NCBI GenBank assembly: GCA_964627125.1
Contig: CAZVJQ010000003.1
Coordinates: 9,470 to 73,469 of the forward strand
Origin: Fastidiosipila sp964627125
Lineage (GTDB): Bacteria > Bacillota > Clostridia > Saccharofermentanales > Fastidiosipilaceae
Reading direction: 5' to 3'
DNA: 64,000 nucleotides
The notes beneath the pieces are model-generated. The model was not told the DNA's origin, searched no databases, and saw nothing but the letters and a program-made list of their open reading frames with translations. Both the position numbers and the translations under genes were made by a program. Below are positions 1 to 8,156 of this stretch, piece after piece (position 1 is the first letter of the stretch; every line of letters starts with the position of its first letter).

Positions 1-338
1 TAGGAAGATTGATTTATCAATTACCACCTACATTATGTCAAATGTTCTTAGATGAAGTATTTACTGAAGGTTCTTATGAAGCTTTAGACCAAGAAACCTT
101 AAGCACAATAGATACTTTCTTTGAAAATGACCTAAATGGTTCTGAAACATCTAGAAAACTCTTTGTCCATAGAAATACGCTTGTATATAGACTTGATAAG
201 GTTGAAAAAATCACAGGTCTAGACGTACGTCAATTTGAAGATGCTGTTTTATTTAAGTTAGCATCTATGGTACGTAAATATCTAGAATATTTAGAAAAGG
301 ATTCAGAGGACAGTTCTAGCAAATGGTGGAGGAACTAG
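1..338 (+). CDS. PucR/CdaR-type transcriptional regulator, C-terminal part (5' truncated)
   Basis: The reading frame is open from the first base of the window, so the start lies upstream. The visible 110 or so residues form the C-terminal helix-turn-helix typical of PucR/CdaR regulators: a stretch with SETSRKLFVHRNTLVYRLDK followed by a KITGLDVR segment, which in this family forms the DNA-binding helices and the end of the domain. The missing N-terminal part would decide the effector (purine, sugar diacid or other). It ends 18 bases before ftsE on the same strand. There is no visible link in function to the division genes that follow. Family assignment is fairly sure; target genes cannot be told from the fragment. 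Confidence 0.8.
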   Translation, partial: GRLIYQLPPTLCQMFLDEVFTEGSYEALDQETLSTIDTFFENDLNGSETSRKLFVHRNTLVYRLDKVEKITGLDVRQFEDAVLFKLASMVRKYLEYLEKDSEDSSSKWWRN

Positions 339-356
339 TTCACTGTTAGGTAAACA

Positions 357-1037
357 ATGGTAGACTTCGAAAATGTATCAATGAAATATACCAGGGGAGC
401 CGAGGAAGCACTGACAGATGTTAGCTTCCACGTTGACCCTGGTGAATTTGTATTTGTTATTGGACCTAGCGGGTCTGGTAAATCTACAGTAATTAAACTA
501 ATCAGTTGTGAAGAAAGATTCCAAGAAGGACAAATTAAAGTAGGTAATACTAAGCTCAAGAAAATTAGAAGAAGAGCTATACCTTACTTGCGTAGAAATA
601 TTGGAATGATTTTCCAAGATTTCCGTCTTATCGAGAGTAAAACTGTATATGAGAATGTTGCCTTCGCTATGGAAATTTTAGGGAAGAGTAAACGTCAAAT
701 TAAGAGACAAGTTCCTATTATTCTAAGTAGTGTCGGTCTAAGACATAAACAAGATGATTATCCTAATGAGTTATCAGGTGGTGAGCAGCAAAGAGTAGGT
801 ATTGCAAGAGCAATAGTAAATAACCCAAGCATAATACTAGCTGATGAGCCTACAGGTAACTTAGATCCTGACACAAGCGAACAAATCATGGGTGTTTTAA
901 AGAACATTAATGAGAGTGGTACAACAGTTATTATTTGTACACATGATGAGAACCTTGTTAGTATGATGCAGGAAAGAATAATAGAGATTAACAATGGTAA
1001 ATTAGCTAGTGATAGACCGAAGAAGGCTTGGAATTAA
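357..1037 (+). CDS. ftsE: Cell division ATP-binding protein FtsE
   Basis: FtsE is the cytosolic ATPase of the FtsEX complex, which uses ATP to drive FtsX and thereby activates peptidoglycan hydrolases at the septum. The 226-residue product has the usual family length. It shows Walker A at residues 36-44 (GPSGSGKST), the ABC signature LSGGEQQRVGIARAI and Walker B IILADEPTGNLD. The ATG at 357 has an AGGT about nine bases upstream; a stronger GGAGG lies farther off, at the end of the preceding gene. Unlike most genomes, where ftsE and ftsX abut or overlap, 268 bases separate it from ftsX here. The function is secure from the motifs and from the ftsX and M23 hydrolase neighbours. Confidence 0.95.
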   Translation: MVDFENVSMKYTRGAEEALTDVSFHVDPGEFVFVIGPSGSGKSTVIKLISCEERFQEGQIKVGNTKLKKIRRRAIPYLRRNIGMIFQDFRLIESKTVYENVAFAMEILGKSKRQIKRQVPIILSSVGLRHKQDDYPNELSGGEQQRVGIARAIVNNPSIILADEPTGNLDPDTSEQIMGVLKNINESGTTVIICTHDENLVSMMQERIIEINNGKLASDRPKKAWN

Positions 1038-1059
1038 ATAATATTCACTAGATTATTCA

Positions 1060-1135
1060 TTTTACTTTCATACTTTGAGTTCATTATTGAGACGAGTTAA
1101 GGTCTAACTCAAATTAGAAGTTTTTGGAAGTAAAA
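1060..1135 (+). other. Foldable element in the ftsE-ftsX spacer
   Basis: Nested inverted repeats: TTTTACTTTC (1060-1069) can pair with GGAAGTAAAA (1126-1135), and TTTGAGTT (1074-1081) with AACTCAAA (1106-1113). A competing inner hairpin is GAGTTA (1094-1099) with TAACTC (1105-1110). The T-rich stretch after it (1121-1125) is inside the outer stem, so this is not a textbook terminator. It may be a weak terminator, a processing site or a regulatory RNA fold. Confidence 0.45.
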
Positions 1136-1192
1136 TATTTCTTAAATAAAAACAAGTATCACAGTAAATGTGAATCGAGCATTATAAAAGTT

Positions 1193-1222
1193 TTGGCATA
1201 TATAAATATTAATTACTTTATA
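1193..1222 (+). promoter_or_regulatory. Possible promoter for ftsX
   Basis: TTGGCA (1193-1198) and TTTATA (1217-1222) are separated by 18 bases. This would give ftsX its own transcript, starting about 75 bases before its ATG. The match to the housekeeping consensus is moderate in a very AT-rich stretch, so confidence is low. Confidence 0.3.
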
Positions 1223-1242
1223 TTGTCAGGGTGAGTTTATTA

Positions 1243-1299
1243 ATGCTTAAAATAATTGCCATAGCAATTAATGAACTTAGCCGTAGAAAAGGAAAATGA
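1243..1299 (+). CDS. Possible 18-residue leader ORF upstream of ftsX
   Basis: An ATG preceded by AGGGTGAG opens a reading frame for MLKIIAIAINELSRRKGK that stops at 1297-1299, six bases before the ftsX ATG. The close spacing would allow translational coupling to ftsX. There is no known family, and so short a frame could easily arise by chance. It is recorded because the start has a plausible ribosome site and the spacer is otherwise unusually long. Confidence 0.25.
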   Translation: MLKIIAIAINELSRRKGK

Positions 1300-1305
1300 C
1301 AGTAA

Positions 1306-2199
1306 ATGAGATTAAGAGTTTTACTTAATACATTTAAAGAAACTGGTAGAAATGTTAGAAGGCATCTTCTTATTACATTTGCATCCCTTACAACAATGAC
1401 ATTAATGTTATTAGTATTGGGGGCATTTGTTTTATTCTCTGCGAATGCAAATAGGATAATGGATGCAATAGGGCAAGAGCCACCTGTAGAAATCTGGATG
1501 ATGGATGATATTCCTCAAGAACAAACAGATGCAATTGCTGCAGAGTTAGATGGAAATGATTCTGTATTGTCTTATACCTACTTAACATCAGAAGAGCACT
1601 ATGAAATATACAGGCAAGATTTAGGTGAAGACTCTTACTTATTAGATGCAATAGATGCGGATACAATGCCTAACTCTTTTGTTGTTCAATTAGTTTCACC
1701 AGAATATGTAGATCAATTTATTGGGACAATTAATACATATCCAGGGATAGACAGTATTGACTATAGTGAGCCTGTCACCGAGTTCTTAACTACTTGGAGT
1801 AGAAGAATAAATATTATTTCCATAGTAGCAGTGGCGATATTATTCTTCGTTGCTTTAATTATCATTTCTAATATGACCAGGATGTCAATTCTAGCTAGAT
1901 CTGAAGAGATATCCATAATGAAATACATAGGTGCTACATCTTCTTATATTAGAACTCCTTACTTTTTAGAGGGTGCTTTAATTGGGATATTTGGCGGAAT
2001 CATAGGCGGGGGCATTCTTTGGCTGTCATATTACAATATTTATGTTAGTATGATGGCAGATACTGCAGCTACATCAAACTTCGCACTGATACCAACTACA
2101 GAGATTATGTGGCCAGTTTTCGGTATTTTAGTAATCATGGGAGCACTGGTAGGTAGTATAGGTAGTGGATTGTCAGTAAGAAAGTATGTAAATGTCTAG
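1306..2199 (+). CDS. ftsX: Cell division protein FtsX
   Basis: FtsX is the membrane subunit of FtsEX; its extracellular loop binds and activates wall hydrolases. The 297 residues show the family layout: a cytosolic N-terminus, a membrane segment at about 24-46, an extracellular domain of roughly 120 residues, then three membrane segments at about 172-195, 222-245 and 264-285, ending in a short cytosolic VRKYVNV tail. The extracellular loop is acidic (many D and E), as expected for a partner-binding domain. The downstream M23 coiled-coil protein is the natural partner. The start ATG lies seven bases after a possible leader ORF, and AGGA about 12 bases upstream is a weak ribosome site. Identification is secure. 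Confidence 0.95.
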   Translation: MRLRVLLNTFKETGRNVRRHLLITFASLTTMTLMLLVLGAFVLFSANANRIMDAIGQEPPVEIWMMDDIPQEQTDAIAAELDGNDSVLSYTYLTSEEHYEIYRQDLGEDSYLLDAIDADTMPNSFVVQLVSPEYVDQFIGTINTYPGIDSIDYSEPVTEFLTTWSRRINIISIVAVAILFFVALIIISNMTRMSILARSEEISIMKYIGATSSYIRTPYFLEGALIGIFGGIIGGGILWLSYYNIYVSMMADTAATSNFALIPTTEIMWPVFGILVIMGALVGSIGSGLSVRKYVNV

Positions 2200-2305
2200 A
2201 AAGTATAGTAAAATAGAGCTATATGCGCTGTATTAGTCGTACATATAGTTTTGAGAGTTAACGAATCCGTTAGAAAACGAGACATAATTTATTAGAGGTA
2301 AATTA

Positions 2306-3784
2306 ATGAAAAATTTTAGTAAAGTGAAATTCCTAGCAAGCTTAGCGGCAATAAGTATATTCTTTACAAGCTTACCAGCTGTAAATGTACTTAATGCTTC
2401 TAACAATGACGAAGATTTTGCAACTCAAGAACAATTAGATGAACTCGAAGAACTTAGAAGAAGAGCAGAAGAATTAGCAGCACAGCAAGCTCAATTAGCT
2501 AGTGAAATGGAAGATGTTAGAGAAGATATTAACTCTCTTAATATCCAAAGTTCAGAGCTGAGCACAGAACTAGATGCACTTTATGCAGAAGATGTAATTT
2601 TACAAGAAGACTATGACAGATTAACAGCAGAGCTAGAAGAAGCAAGAACCGCAATGGAAGCAGCAGTAGCAGATTATGATGCAGCTGCCGAGAAGGTAGA
2701 TTTAAGACAAGAAGATTTTGAAGATAGAATGGTTGCTATGTATAAGCGTGGTAATAAGTCTACTTTAGAAATTTTATTAGAGTCAGATGGACTAACTGGT
2801 TTCTTCACAAACCTAAAATTAGTTAAAGTAGTTGCTGATGCAGATAATAAGGCACTTGAAGAATTAACTGAAGCAAGAGCTGAAGCAGAAACAATGAAAC
2901 TTAGAGCTGAAGAATATAAAGAAATGTACGATCAGTTCGTTGAAGATAAGGCTGAAGAGATTAGAATCTTAGCTCTAGGTATTGAAGGAACTGAAACAGA
3001 TTTATCTAATGTAGAATCAGATATTTTAAATAGATCATCAGATTTAGAAAATTTACAATCAAGCTCATCATACGTTGGTAGTCAACAAACTAATGTTCAA
3101 TCTGAAACAGGCAGAATCCAAAGTGAGATCAGAGCACAAGCAGAAGCAACAAGAGCAGCATGGGCTGAAGCAACTAGAAGAGCAGAAGCTACTAGAGCAG
3201 CTGAAGCTACAAGAGCTGCAGAAGCTACAAGACAAGCTCAAGCAGAGGCTACAAGAAGAGCAGCTGAAGCTACTAGACAAGCTCAAGCAGCAGCAATTGC
3301 AGGAGGTGACTACTCATCAGTACCACCAAGTAGCTATGGTTTAGTTCATCCAGCTCCAGGTAATCAGAATAAATTAACAAGTAATTTTGGAAATCGTTTA
3401 CACCCAATTTTAGGTTACTACAGATTGCATGCAGGAATTGACTACGGTGGTAATGCCGGTGACCCAATAGTTTCAGTACTAGATGGAGTTGTTGAACACA
3501 TAAGTTATCCAGCACCAGGTGCCACTTATGGAGCATATTGGCAGAGTCAAGGAAATTACGTAATTATAAATCACGGTAATGGTATGAAGACTGTTTACAT
3601 GCACTTGAAGACAATCGAAGTAAGTGTTGGTCAAAGAGTAAATCGCGGTCAAAGAATTGGTGGTATGGGGTCAACCGGTGGTTCAACAGGAGTTCACTTA
3701 CACTTTGAAATAAGAATTCCAGGACATCCTAACGCAGCTAACTCAGAAGGTGCAGTAAACCCTTATCCATACTTATTCGGTTAA
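2306..3784 (+). CDS. Secreted coiled-coil murein hydrolase with M23 (LytM-type) domain, FtsEX partner
   Basis: The product has 492 residues. A hydrophobic N-terminal signal (about residues 1-30, cut likely after an Ala-rich site) is followed by a long Glu/Ala/Gln-rich coiled coil (about 35-270), an AEATR repeat tract (277-330) and a C-terminal M23 domain (about 345-490). The layout resembles EnvC/CwlO/PcsB proteins, which FtsEX activates. The metallopeptidase residues are present: H375 and D379 of the HxxxD motif, H433, and H464-L-H466. This suggests an active zinc endopeptidase cutting peptidoglycan cross-links, not a degenerate activator like EnvC. The gene lies 106 bases after ftsX and ends before a terminator. 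The role at the septum is inferred from context. Confidence 0.88.
   Translation: MKNFSKVKFLASLAAISIFFTSLPAVNVLNASNNDEDFATQEQLDELEELRRRAEELAAQQAQLASEMEDVREDINSLNIQSSELSTELDALYAEDVILQEDYDRLTAELEEARTAMEAAVADYDAAAEKVDLRQEDFEDRMVAMYKRGNKSTLEILLESDGLTGFFTNLKLVKVVADADNKALEELTEARAEAETMKLRAEEYKEMYDQFVEDKAEEIRILALGIEGTETDLSNVESDILNRSSDLENLQSSSSYVGSQQTNVQSETGRIQSEIRAQAEATRAAWAEATRRAEATRAAEATRAAEATRQAQAEATRRAAEATRQAQAAAIAGGDYSSVPPSSYGLVHPAPGNQNKLTSNFGNRLHPILGYYRLHAGIDYGGNAGDPIVSVLDGVVEHISYPAPGATYGAYWQSQGNYVIINHGNGMKTVYMHLKTIEVSVGQRVNRGQRIGGMGSTGGSTGVHLHFEIRIPGHPNAANSEGAVNPYPYLFG
3134..3297 (+). repeat. Tandem AEATR-type coding repeat
   Basis: Inside the M23 hydrolase gene (residues 277-330), seven copies of the pentapeptide AEATR occur with variable spacers such as RA, QAQ and RAW. 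The tract is Ala/Glu/Arg-rich and probably helical, linking the coiled coil to the peptidase domain. It is a coding tandem repeat prone to copy-number change. Confidence 0.85.
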
Positions 3785-3825
3785 TAGCTTAAAATAATGT
3801 TTTAAAGAAATTCAAATAAAAACTT

Positions 3826-3859
3826 GTTGTTATCATATAATGGTAACAACATTTTTTTT
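3826..3859 (+). terminator. Intrinsic terminator after the M23 hydrolase gene
   Basis: A 9-bp stem (3826-3834 with 3842-3850, one G-T pair) and a 7-base loop are followed by eight T (3852-3859). It ends directly against the ribosome site of the next gene. Confidence 0.85.
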
Positions 3860-3872
3860 GAAGGGAATAAAT

Positions 3873-5639
3873 ATGAGCGAAAATTTTAATAGCAATAATA
3901 GTAATAATGGTAATGGCTCGAATAACCCAAACGACCCTAATAGTGAAAACTCAAGAGACAATAGACAAAACTCTAATAATAATCATGAGCAAAACAGACC
4001 TCAAAATTTAGATAATAGAGAAAATTCTAATTCTTATACTCATGGCTCATGGGATCCAAATGACCCATCAAGACCAAGGAATCAAGGGAATTCAAGAGAG
4101 CATTTTGATAGTAATTCATTAGATACTAGAAATCGAATGAATAACAATTATCAAAATAATCAATACCAAGGTTATAGCAATTATAATCAATCTAATAATG
4201 GCAGACCTAATAATCAACAGCCACATTATAGAAGACAAGAATATGATTATAGCTACAATAATAGACATCAACATTATCAGAACTATCAACCACCTAATTA
4301 TGTAAAGAATCAAAGAAGAGATAGCAATACTAATATAATTTTTGCAGTTCTTCTATCAATATTCCTTACAGCAACATTAACTGGATTTGTTGTGTGGACT
4401 ATGTCTACAAATGGAATGCTTCCAGGTACTGAACAAAACTCAGTGATTGGAAACCAAGAAACAGTCAATCCAACTGTACCTGGTCAAGAAGGTGAAACAG
4501 TTGAGTTAGAAGGTTTAGGATTATCAATTCATACAGATGATCCAGATGCTGAAGCAACTGCCAACAAACTAGCTCAAACTATTAAACTTCTACAAGATAA
4601 TTACTACAGTGTATTGAGTGATGAAGAAATCTTAGAGGCTATGAGTGAAGGTGTATTAAATGCAATGGATAGCCCATATACATATTACTTAACAGCTGAA
4701 CAAGTAAGAGAATTTAATGAGTCGATACAAGGAAATTATTCTGGAATCGGTGCATCAGTAAGACAAACAGAATTAGGACAATTTGAAGTAGCAGAAGTAT
4801 TCAATAATAGTCCAGCTCAAGATGCAGGTATACAAAATGGAGATATCATTATTGCTATAGATGGTAGAAGTGTTTCTGATTTTGAGACAGTGCAAGACTT
4901 AGCCCAAACTGTTAGAGGTGAAGATGGTACAACAGTAAATATCACAATAAATAGACTAGATGAAGAAATTGAAATTCCAGTCATTAGAGGTGATGTTGTG
5001 ATGGAAGTTGTCCAAACTAGAATGCTTGAAGATAATATTGGTTACCTCTATGTTTCAGACTTCACAGTTACTTTACCTGAACAATTCGAGCTAGGTATAC
5101 AAGAATTATTGAGTCAAGGTGCTGAAAAAATTGTCTTCGACATGAGAAATAACCCAGGTGGTTCAGCAGCATCATTAATCTCAGTTGCCGATAGCTTATT
5201 GGATGAAGCAACTATTGCTACAGTCAGAGGTAGAGATGGTGGTGAAGGATATTCTGAGAGCTGGGTATCTGAAGAAGGTAAGATAGTCCCAGAAGATATG
5301 ACTTATGTCGTTCTAATAAATGAGAATTCAGCATCTGCAGCAGAATTATTTGCAGGAACTTTAAGAGACAATCTTGGTACTACTATCATTGGAAGACAAA
5401 GTTTCGGTAAAGGATCAGGAACTAGAACTTATAATTTAGTAGATGGATCAGCAGCAAACGTCACTGTCTTTAACTACTTCTTGCCTGATGGTGATTTGAT
5501 TGAAGGCATCGGATTAGATCCAGATATTGAAACAGAAGGACCGAGTGCGGATGTTCTTAGAGGAAATAATCTTTATGATTTAACTCCTGAAGAAGATCCT
5601 GACTTAGCTGAAGCTTTAGAGTACTTAAACGAAAATTAG
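3873..5639 (+). CDS. S41-family C-terminal processing protease (Ctp/Prc-like)
   Basis: This is a membrane-anchored serine protease of the CtpA/CtpB family, which trims C-termini of secreted proteins and often controls wall hydrolases. The 588 residues comprise an Asn/Gln-rich N-terminal tail (1-150), a membrane segment at about 152-175, a PDZ domain (about 280-370) and the S41 catalytic domain. The Ser/Lys dyad is visible: S488 in NSASAAELF and K513 in SFGKGSG, 25 residues apart as in E. coli Prc. The start at 3873 is chosen because GAAGGGA lies just upstream; an in-frame ATG at 3840 falls inside the preceding terminator hairpin. Its place beside FtsEX and an M23 hydrolase suggests it may process that hydrolase, which is inference. 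Confidence 0.9.
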   Translation: MSENFNSNNSNNGNGSNNPNDPNSENSRDNRQNSNNNHEQNRPQNLDNRENSNSYTHGSWDPNDPSRPRNQGNSREHFDSNSLDTRNRMNNNYQNNQYQGYSNYNQSNNGRPNNQQPHYRRQEYDYSYNNRHQHYQNYQPPNYVKNQRRDSNTNIIFAVLLSIFLTATLTGFVVWTMSTNGMLPGTEQNSVIGNQETVNPTVPGQEGETVELEGLGLSIHTDDPDAEATANKLAQTIKLLQDNYYSVLSDEEILEAMSEGVLNAMDSPYTYYLTAEQVREFNESIQGNYSGIGASVRQTELGQFEVAEVFNNSPAQDAGIQNGDIIIAIDGRSVSDFETVQDLAQTVRGEDGTTVNITINRLDEEIEIPVIRGDVVMEVVQTRMLEDNIGYLYVSDFTVTLPEQFELGIQELLSQGAEKIVFDMRNNPGGSAASLISVADSLLDEATIATVRGRDGGEGYSESWVSEEGKIVPEDMTYVVLINENSASAAELFAGTLRDNLGTTIIGRQSFGKGSGTRTYNLVDGSAANVTVFNYFLPDGDLIEGIGLDPDIETEGPSADVLRGNNLYDLTPEEDPDLAEALEYLNEN

Positions 5640-5650
5640 AAATTTCAACA

Positions 5651-5671
5651 GGGGCAAGTAATACTTGCCTC
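5651..5671 (+). other. Hairpin between protease and methyltransferase genes
   Basis: GGGGCAAGT (5651-5659) pairs with ACTTGCCTC (5663-5671) around a three-base loop. No T-run follows, so it is at best a weak terminator or an mRNA stabiliser. Confidence 0.4.
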
Positions 5672-5688
5672 TACTTATGTGGAGTATT

Positions 5689-6477
5689 ATGGAAAATCAA
5701 AATTTTGATTCTTATGATTTTTTAGCTCAAATTTATGATGACTATCAAGGTTTTAAGGATAATAAAGTAGATTTAGAATGGGCTAGATTTCTTCAGCGAA
5801 TGACAGCAGACCTAAATAGTAGAGAAAAAACTGCTATAGATTTGGGCTGTGGTACAGGAAGAATAGCTTGGGAAATGTCTAGAAAGGGCTGGGAAGTAAT
5901 AGCTGTAGATAATTCTGAAGAGATGCTAAGTGCTGCATGGACTCAAGAAGATTCTAGATTTAAAAATACTAATAGACCAAACTTTGTCCTACAAGATATC
6001 TTGGAGTTAGATTTAGGGCTTGAAGCAGATTTAATTTACACAAGCTTAGATGTATTCAATCACTTCAATAAGAATGACTTAGATAAAGTTTTAGAATCAG
6101 TAATTAGACACATGCACACTGGGTCAAAACTCATTTTTGATCTACATAGCAAAAACTATTTAACCCGAACTTTAGCAAATAATAACTTTTCAAGAGTAGA
6201 AGAAGACTATGCTCTTATTTGGCAAAATTCATATGATGAATTAGATGAAGTAAACTCAGCAAATATAAGCTTATTCACATATTTAGATGATGAAGACTTA
6301 TATGAAAGAGTAGATTTTGAAATTGTCGAGTATTTTCATGAAGTCTCAGATGTGCTTGTTAAACTTCAAAATCTGGGGTTAAATGTTAGAGAAATTAATG
6401 CCGAAGAAGATGAATTCCCATCCTTTTGGGGAGATAAGAGACATTTTATATTGGCAGAGAAAGTTGAAGAGAAATAA
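5689..6477 (+). CDS. Class I SAM-dependent methyltransferase
   Basis: The 262-residue product carries the AdoMet-binding motif I AIDLGCGTG (about residues 49-57), the acidic end of strand 2 VIAVDNSEEML and a motif near LIYTSLDVFNHF, the usual Rossmann-fold methyltransferase signature. The substrate cannot be read from the sequence; relatives are mostly small-molecule methyltransferases of unknown target. The ATG at 5689 is chosen because GGAG sits five bases upstream; a frame extension to a TTG at 5665 would start inside a hairpin. It ends only three bases before hslO, so the two are probably co-transcribed. Confidence 0.85.
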   Translation: MENQNFDSYDFLAQIYDDYQGFKDNKVDLEWARFLQRMTADLNSREKTAIDLGCGTGRIAWEMSRKGWEVIAVDNSEEMLSAAWTQEDSRFKNTNRPNFVLQDILELDLGLEADLIYTSLDVFNHFNKNDLDKVLESVIRHMHTGSKLIFDLHSKNYLTRTLANNNFSRVEEDYALIWQNSYDELDEVNSANISLFTYLDDEDLYERVDFEIVEYFHEVSDVLVKLQNLGLNVREINAEEDEFPSFWGDKRHFILAEKVEEK

Positions 6478-6480
6478 TAA

Positions 6481-7425
6481 ATGAGTGAATTAAATTTACA
6501 TCCTGAAGGAGACCACATTGTTCAAGCGATTGGTCTTGGTGGTAAAGTAAAAATGAGCGCAATCCGCGCTACTGAAACTGTAAGAGAGGCAACTCGTTTA
6601 CATGATTTAAGCCCAATTGCCTCAGTCGCACTAGGTAGATTCATGAGCGGTATTCAATTAATGAGTACTGATCTAAAACATGAAAGTGACGTTATATCTG
6701 CAAGCATCAAGTCAGATGGTCCACTACAAGGTATGACAGCTGTTGCAAAATCAACAGGTACAGTTAAAGGATTTGTTAATCAGCCAATAGTTGAATCATT
6801 GATGAATGATAAAGGTAAGTTTGATGTTTCAGGAGCTATCGGTAATGGTGACTTAACTATAATTCGTAAACAAGCTGGAGCTAAACCATATGCAGGTACA
6901 GTGCCATTGATATCTGGAGAAATTGCTGAAGACCTCACATACTACCTATATCAATCAGAACAAATTCCAACAATTGTTGCACTAGGTGTCTTATGTGATG
7001 CCGAAGGTGTTAAACATGCAGGTGGTATTTTCATTCAAACATTACCAGATGGTGATGATGAGGAAACTATAAATTATCTAGAGGATAGAATTTCTGGCTT
7101 CCCTGAAATTTCCTACTTATTTGAAGAAGGCTTCGACCCAGCACAAATTTTAAACTTATTCATTGGTGAAGAAATTCAATATACCAACGTTAAGGAAACT
7201 AAGTTTGAGTGTGATTGTAGTAGAGAGCAGATGTATAGCGCTCTGGTTGCTTTGTCCAAAGACGATCTCAAGGAATTATCTGAAGATGAAAATGGAATTG
7301 AGCTAGTTTGTGAATTTTGTAGCAGCAAGTATCACTTCGAACAAGCAGATATGCAAAAACTCTATGACGAGAGAGTTGAAGAAGAGAAGGCTGTAGGAAG
7401 AAACGTCAATTTCTTCGATCTCTAA
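6481..7425 (+). CDS. hslO: Hsp33 redox-regulated chaperone
   Basis: Hsp33 is a cytosolic holdase chaperone switched on by oxidation: four cysteines bind zinc when reduced and form disulfides under stress, unfolding the C-terminus to bind clients. The 314 residues have the normal length. The switch cysteines are all present as C244-x-C246 and C277-x2-C280 near the C-terminus. The N-terminal half shows the family's ALGRF, DGPL and GFV-type segments. The gene follows the methyltransferase by three bases and ends before a clear terminator. Confidence 0.96.
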   Translation: MSELNLHPEGDHIVQAIGLGGKVKMSAIRATETVREATRLHDLSPIASVALGRFMSGIQLMSTDLKHESDVISASIKSDGPLQGMTAVAKSTGTVKGFVNQPIVESLMNDKGKFDVSGAIGNGDLTIIRKQAGAKPYAGTVPLISGEIAEDLTYYLYQSEQIPTIVALGVLCDAEGVKHAGGIFIQTLPDGDDEETINYLEDRISGFPEISYLFEEGFDPAQILNLFIGEEIQYTNVKETKFECDCSREQMYSALVALSKDDLKELSEDENGIELVCEFCSSKYHFEQADMQKLYDERVEEEKAVGRNVNFFDL

Positions 7426-7445
7426 GATTAATTAGAACATACATG

Positions 7446-7478
7446 AAACCTGGGCGATTAAATTAACTCAGGTTTTTT
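7446..7478 (+). terminator. Intrinsic terminator after hslO
   Basis: A 9-bp stem (7446-7454 with 7467-7475, one G-T pair) and a 12-base loop lead into a run of six T (7473-7478). It overlaps the last codons of the convergent minus-strand gene. Confidence 0.8.
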
Positions 7479-8065
7479 ATTGAGTATTCGCAGGCATGGG
7501 CCAACCATGAGCCACTATTTTTAATGTAGTAAGATTGACTTGTTCTATCATGATTACTTATTAATCTAAGGTAGAGCGTGCCATCAGCATATACTCTATA
7601 TCCGACTGCTAATACCCAGTGCCAATTGAATAAACCATCTGCAAGTAAGATTGCTACAGGCTTATTGGCATCTAAAGAGCTCAACAATTTTTTAAAAGGA
7701 ATTTTCTTGTATTTTATATCTATAGATTTAGAAGAAAAGTAAGATTTAATTTTCCTAGCTAGAAATAGCACTGGCCCATTTGGGACATATTTATGGATAT
7801 CTTTAAATAGAGTTAAGGCATTATCGCGATTATCTAAGTTTAGATCTTCTTCGACACTATGAAAGTTATATCTATTATTAAATAGTTTGTATAAATTTAC
7901 AGCAAGAGTGGCACCACAGTGATTCTTAGCTTCTTTAGAAAAATCTGCTGTACTATTAACTTTAAAATCTAAGCCATCGATCGCTTGCTCGATGTATTTT
8001 TCATCTGACATTTTATTAACCTTGATAAAACCATAGTTATTATCTCCGAGAAAAAACTTCTTCAT
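7463..8065 (-). CDS. Putative papain-like cysteine peptidase (C39-like)
   Basis: This 200-residue protein has a plausible C39-like catalytic layout: Cys50 in NHCGAT at the start of a helix, His149 in FNWHWVLAVGY, and Asn171 or Asp173 in LISNHD. The WxLAVGY-type segment after the His is typical of C39-like and butirosin-H-like folds. There is no signal peptide or membrane segment, so the product is predicted to be cytosolic. The start is supported by GAGGGG six bases before the ATG at 8065. It stands alone and is convergent with hslO. No double-glycine peptide or ABC exporter is nearby, so a bacteriocin-maturation role is not supported. The substrate is unknown. Confidence 0.6.
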   Translation of the reverse strand: MKKFFLGDNNYGFIKVNKMSDEKYIEQAIDGLDFKVNSTADFSKEAKNHCGATLAVNLYKLFNNRYNFHSVEEDLNLDNRDNALTLFKDIHKYVPNGPVLFLARKIKSYFSSKSIDIKYKKIPFKKLLSSLDANKPVAILLADGLFNWHWVLAVGYRVYADGTLYLRLISNHDRTSQSYYIKNSGSWLAHACEYSIKNLS

Positions 8066-8156
8066 TTATTACCCCTCAAACAAATCATAAACTGTGATTA
8101 CTATTTTAAGCTAGATGTTGTATAGTTGTTAAGGTGTTTTTTGTGAGGAGGAGAAA

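Noticed and set aside
3068..3536. Overlapping ORFs in other frames of the AEATR repeat
   Set aside because: They are low-complexity by-products of the coding repeat, rich in Ser/Cys or Leu/Gln, with no start signals.
3840..3872. Upstream ATG as the start of the S41 protease
   Set aside because: It lies in the loop of the terminator hairpin and has no ribosome site, while the ATG at 3873 has one.
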